Shown: one piece after another, positions 8,900-9,335 of the stretch
Position numbering within the stretch: the first letter of the stretch is position 1
Layout: every line of letters starts with the position of its first letter
Assembly (NCBI GenBank): GCA_028699365.1
Contig: JAQVUQ010000084.1
Location: 1-9,335, forward strand
Length of the DNA stretch: 9,335 bases
Reading direction: 5' to 3'
From: UBA5359 sp028699365 [NCBI: bacterium]
GTDB lineage: Bacteria > UBP13 > UBA5359
Translations under genes and position numbers: made by a program
The notes under the pieces: model-generated
Databases searched by the model: none
What the model saw: the letters and a program-made list of their open reading frames with translations, nothing else
What the model was told of the DNA's origin: nothing

Positions 8900-9335
8900 T
8901 CACCTGCCCATAAAAGTAAATGAGATGCCGATGGCGATAAGAAAACAGATCAGTCCAAGCAGATAGGCCAGATAGCGCCGTTCATCGCGGCTGAGCTTCA
9001 ACTCTCCGCTAAGGGTAGCCAACAGCGCCGCAGACATGAAAGGTATACCGGGAATGTTCTGATTATAAGTCAGAGCCATTACTCCGGCTATCACCAATGA
9101 CAGAGATAGAAGAAAATATCTGAAAGAACTGAATATCCTGAGCTTCCGCATCACCAGAATGAAGAGAAAGAAAAAGAGCACGTCACCCAGTCCGAAAAGC
9201 GGCAGATCCGATACGCCAACCGGTCCGGGGTAAGTAACGATCATCTTGTCGACCAGCGTCTCGTTCTGCAGCATCTTGGCAGTAGGGCCGTAATAGACGC
9301 TCCAGATATCGACAAGGGCGGCAACCAGGGCTACC
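8900..9335 (-). CDS. Presenilin/SPP-like (A22-type) intramembrane aspartyl protease, C-terminal 144 residues
   Basis: The frame is open from the right window edge to the TGA at 8902-8900. The first in-frame ATG (9274) is probably internal, because the 20 codons before it encode a hydrophobic stretch ending LVDIWSVYYGPTAKM. The visible part has about five membrane segments. Two features recall the A22 family: an Asp at the end of a helix followed by a Ser-Val-Tyr run (codon 9310-9308), and GLGD at the next helix (Asp codon 9184-9182), 42 residues later, close to the 46 between Asp219 and Asp265 of human signal peptide peptidase. Further on, NIPGIPFMSAALLATLSG resembles the GLPFLN-type segment that archaeal homologues carry near the PAL motif position. 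One more helix follows. If right, it cleaves membrane-embedded segments; the substrate is unknown. Classification rests on motifs read by eye in a partial protein. The diguanylate cyclase gene starts 4 nt after its stop. Confidence 0.55.
   Translation of the reverse strand, partial: VALVAALVDIWSVYYGPTAKMLQNETLVDKMIVTYPGPVGVSDLPLFGLGDVLFFFLFILVMRKLRIFSSFRYFLLSLSLVIAGVMALTYNQNIPGIPFMSAALLATLSGELKLSRDERRYLAYLLGLICFLIAIGISFTFMGR

Noticed and set aside
9184-9310. Prepilin peptidase (A24) as the source of the GLGD-like motif
   Set aside because: Prepilin peptidases carry GxGD with a second Asp and a different flanking pattern. The DIWSVYY helix, the 42-residue spacing and the following IPFM segment fit A22 better. 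It remains the main alternative until the whole gene is seen.

Overview
All recognisable genes in this window lie on the minus strand, so transcription runs from the right end to the left. The content suggests an anaerobic or syntrophic bacterium of moderate GC content. The main reason is the acyl-CoA dehydrogenase/Etf operon, whose EtfA carries a two-cluster ferredoxin domain, an arrangement typical of anaerobes. A Chloroflexota (Dehalococcoidia-like) or clostridial/syntrophic origin would fit, but nothing here fixes the phylum and there is no rRNA.

Right block (9335 to about 6404): a partial polytopic membrane protein runs off the right edge. It looks like a presenilin/signal-peptide-peptidase-type (A22) aspartyl protease. 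It is followed within a few bases by a membrane-anchored GAF-GGDEF diguanylate cyclase, then by serS, which overlaps the cyclase gene, and then by a YitT-family membrane protein. The YitT ribosome-binding site sits in the loop of a short hairpin. The spacing suggests one transcription unit that mixes membrane proteolysis, c-di-GMP signalling and translation.

Middle block (5489 to 2115): a promoter with perfect consensus hexamers (TTGACA, 18 nt, TATAAT) precedes a three-gene operon of acyl-CoA dehydrogenase, etfB and etfA. The operon is followed by a perfect 11-bp GC-rich hairpin. The genes form one electron-transfer module: the dehydrogenase exchanges electrons with the EtfAB flavoprotein, and the ferredoxin domain of EtfA offers a route to a low-potential or membrane partner. 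The gene order and the ferredoxin-EtfA resemble the caffeyl-CoA reductase/Etf (CarCDE) type of electron-bifurcating complex. EtfA also has an unexpected third group of four cysteines between its two Etf domains.

Left block (2073 to 1): dprA (DNA processing, RecA loading) and then the 5' part of topA (DNA topoisomerase I), which leaves the window before its catalytic tyrosine. dprA and topA are common neighbours in bacteria. Between them lie 190 bases with no gene, holding short direct and inverted copies of a TTTAGC-rich word.

No tRNA, rRNA, CRISPR array, insertion sequence or phage gene was recognised. The most unusual items are the presenilin-like protease fragment, the extra cysteine cluster in EtfA and the hairpin over the yitT start. 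The rest is ordinary core metabolism and housekeeping.
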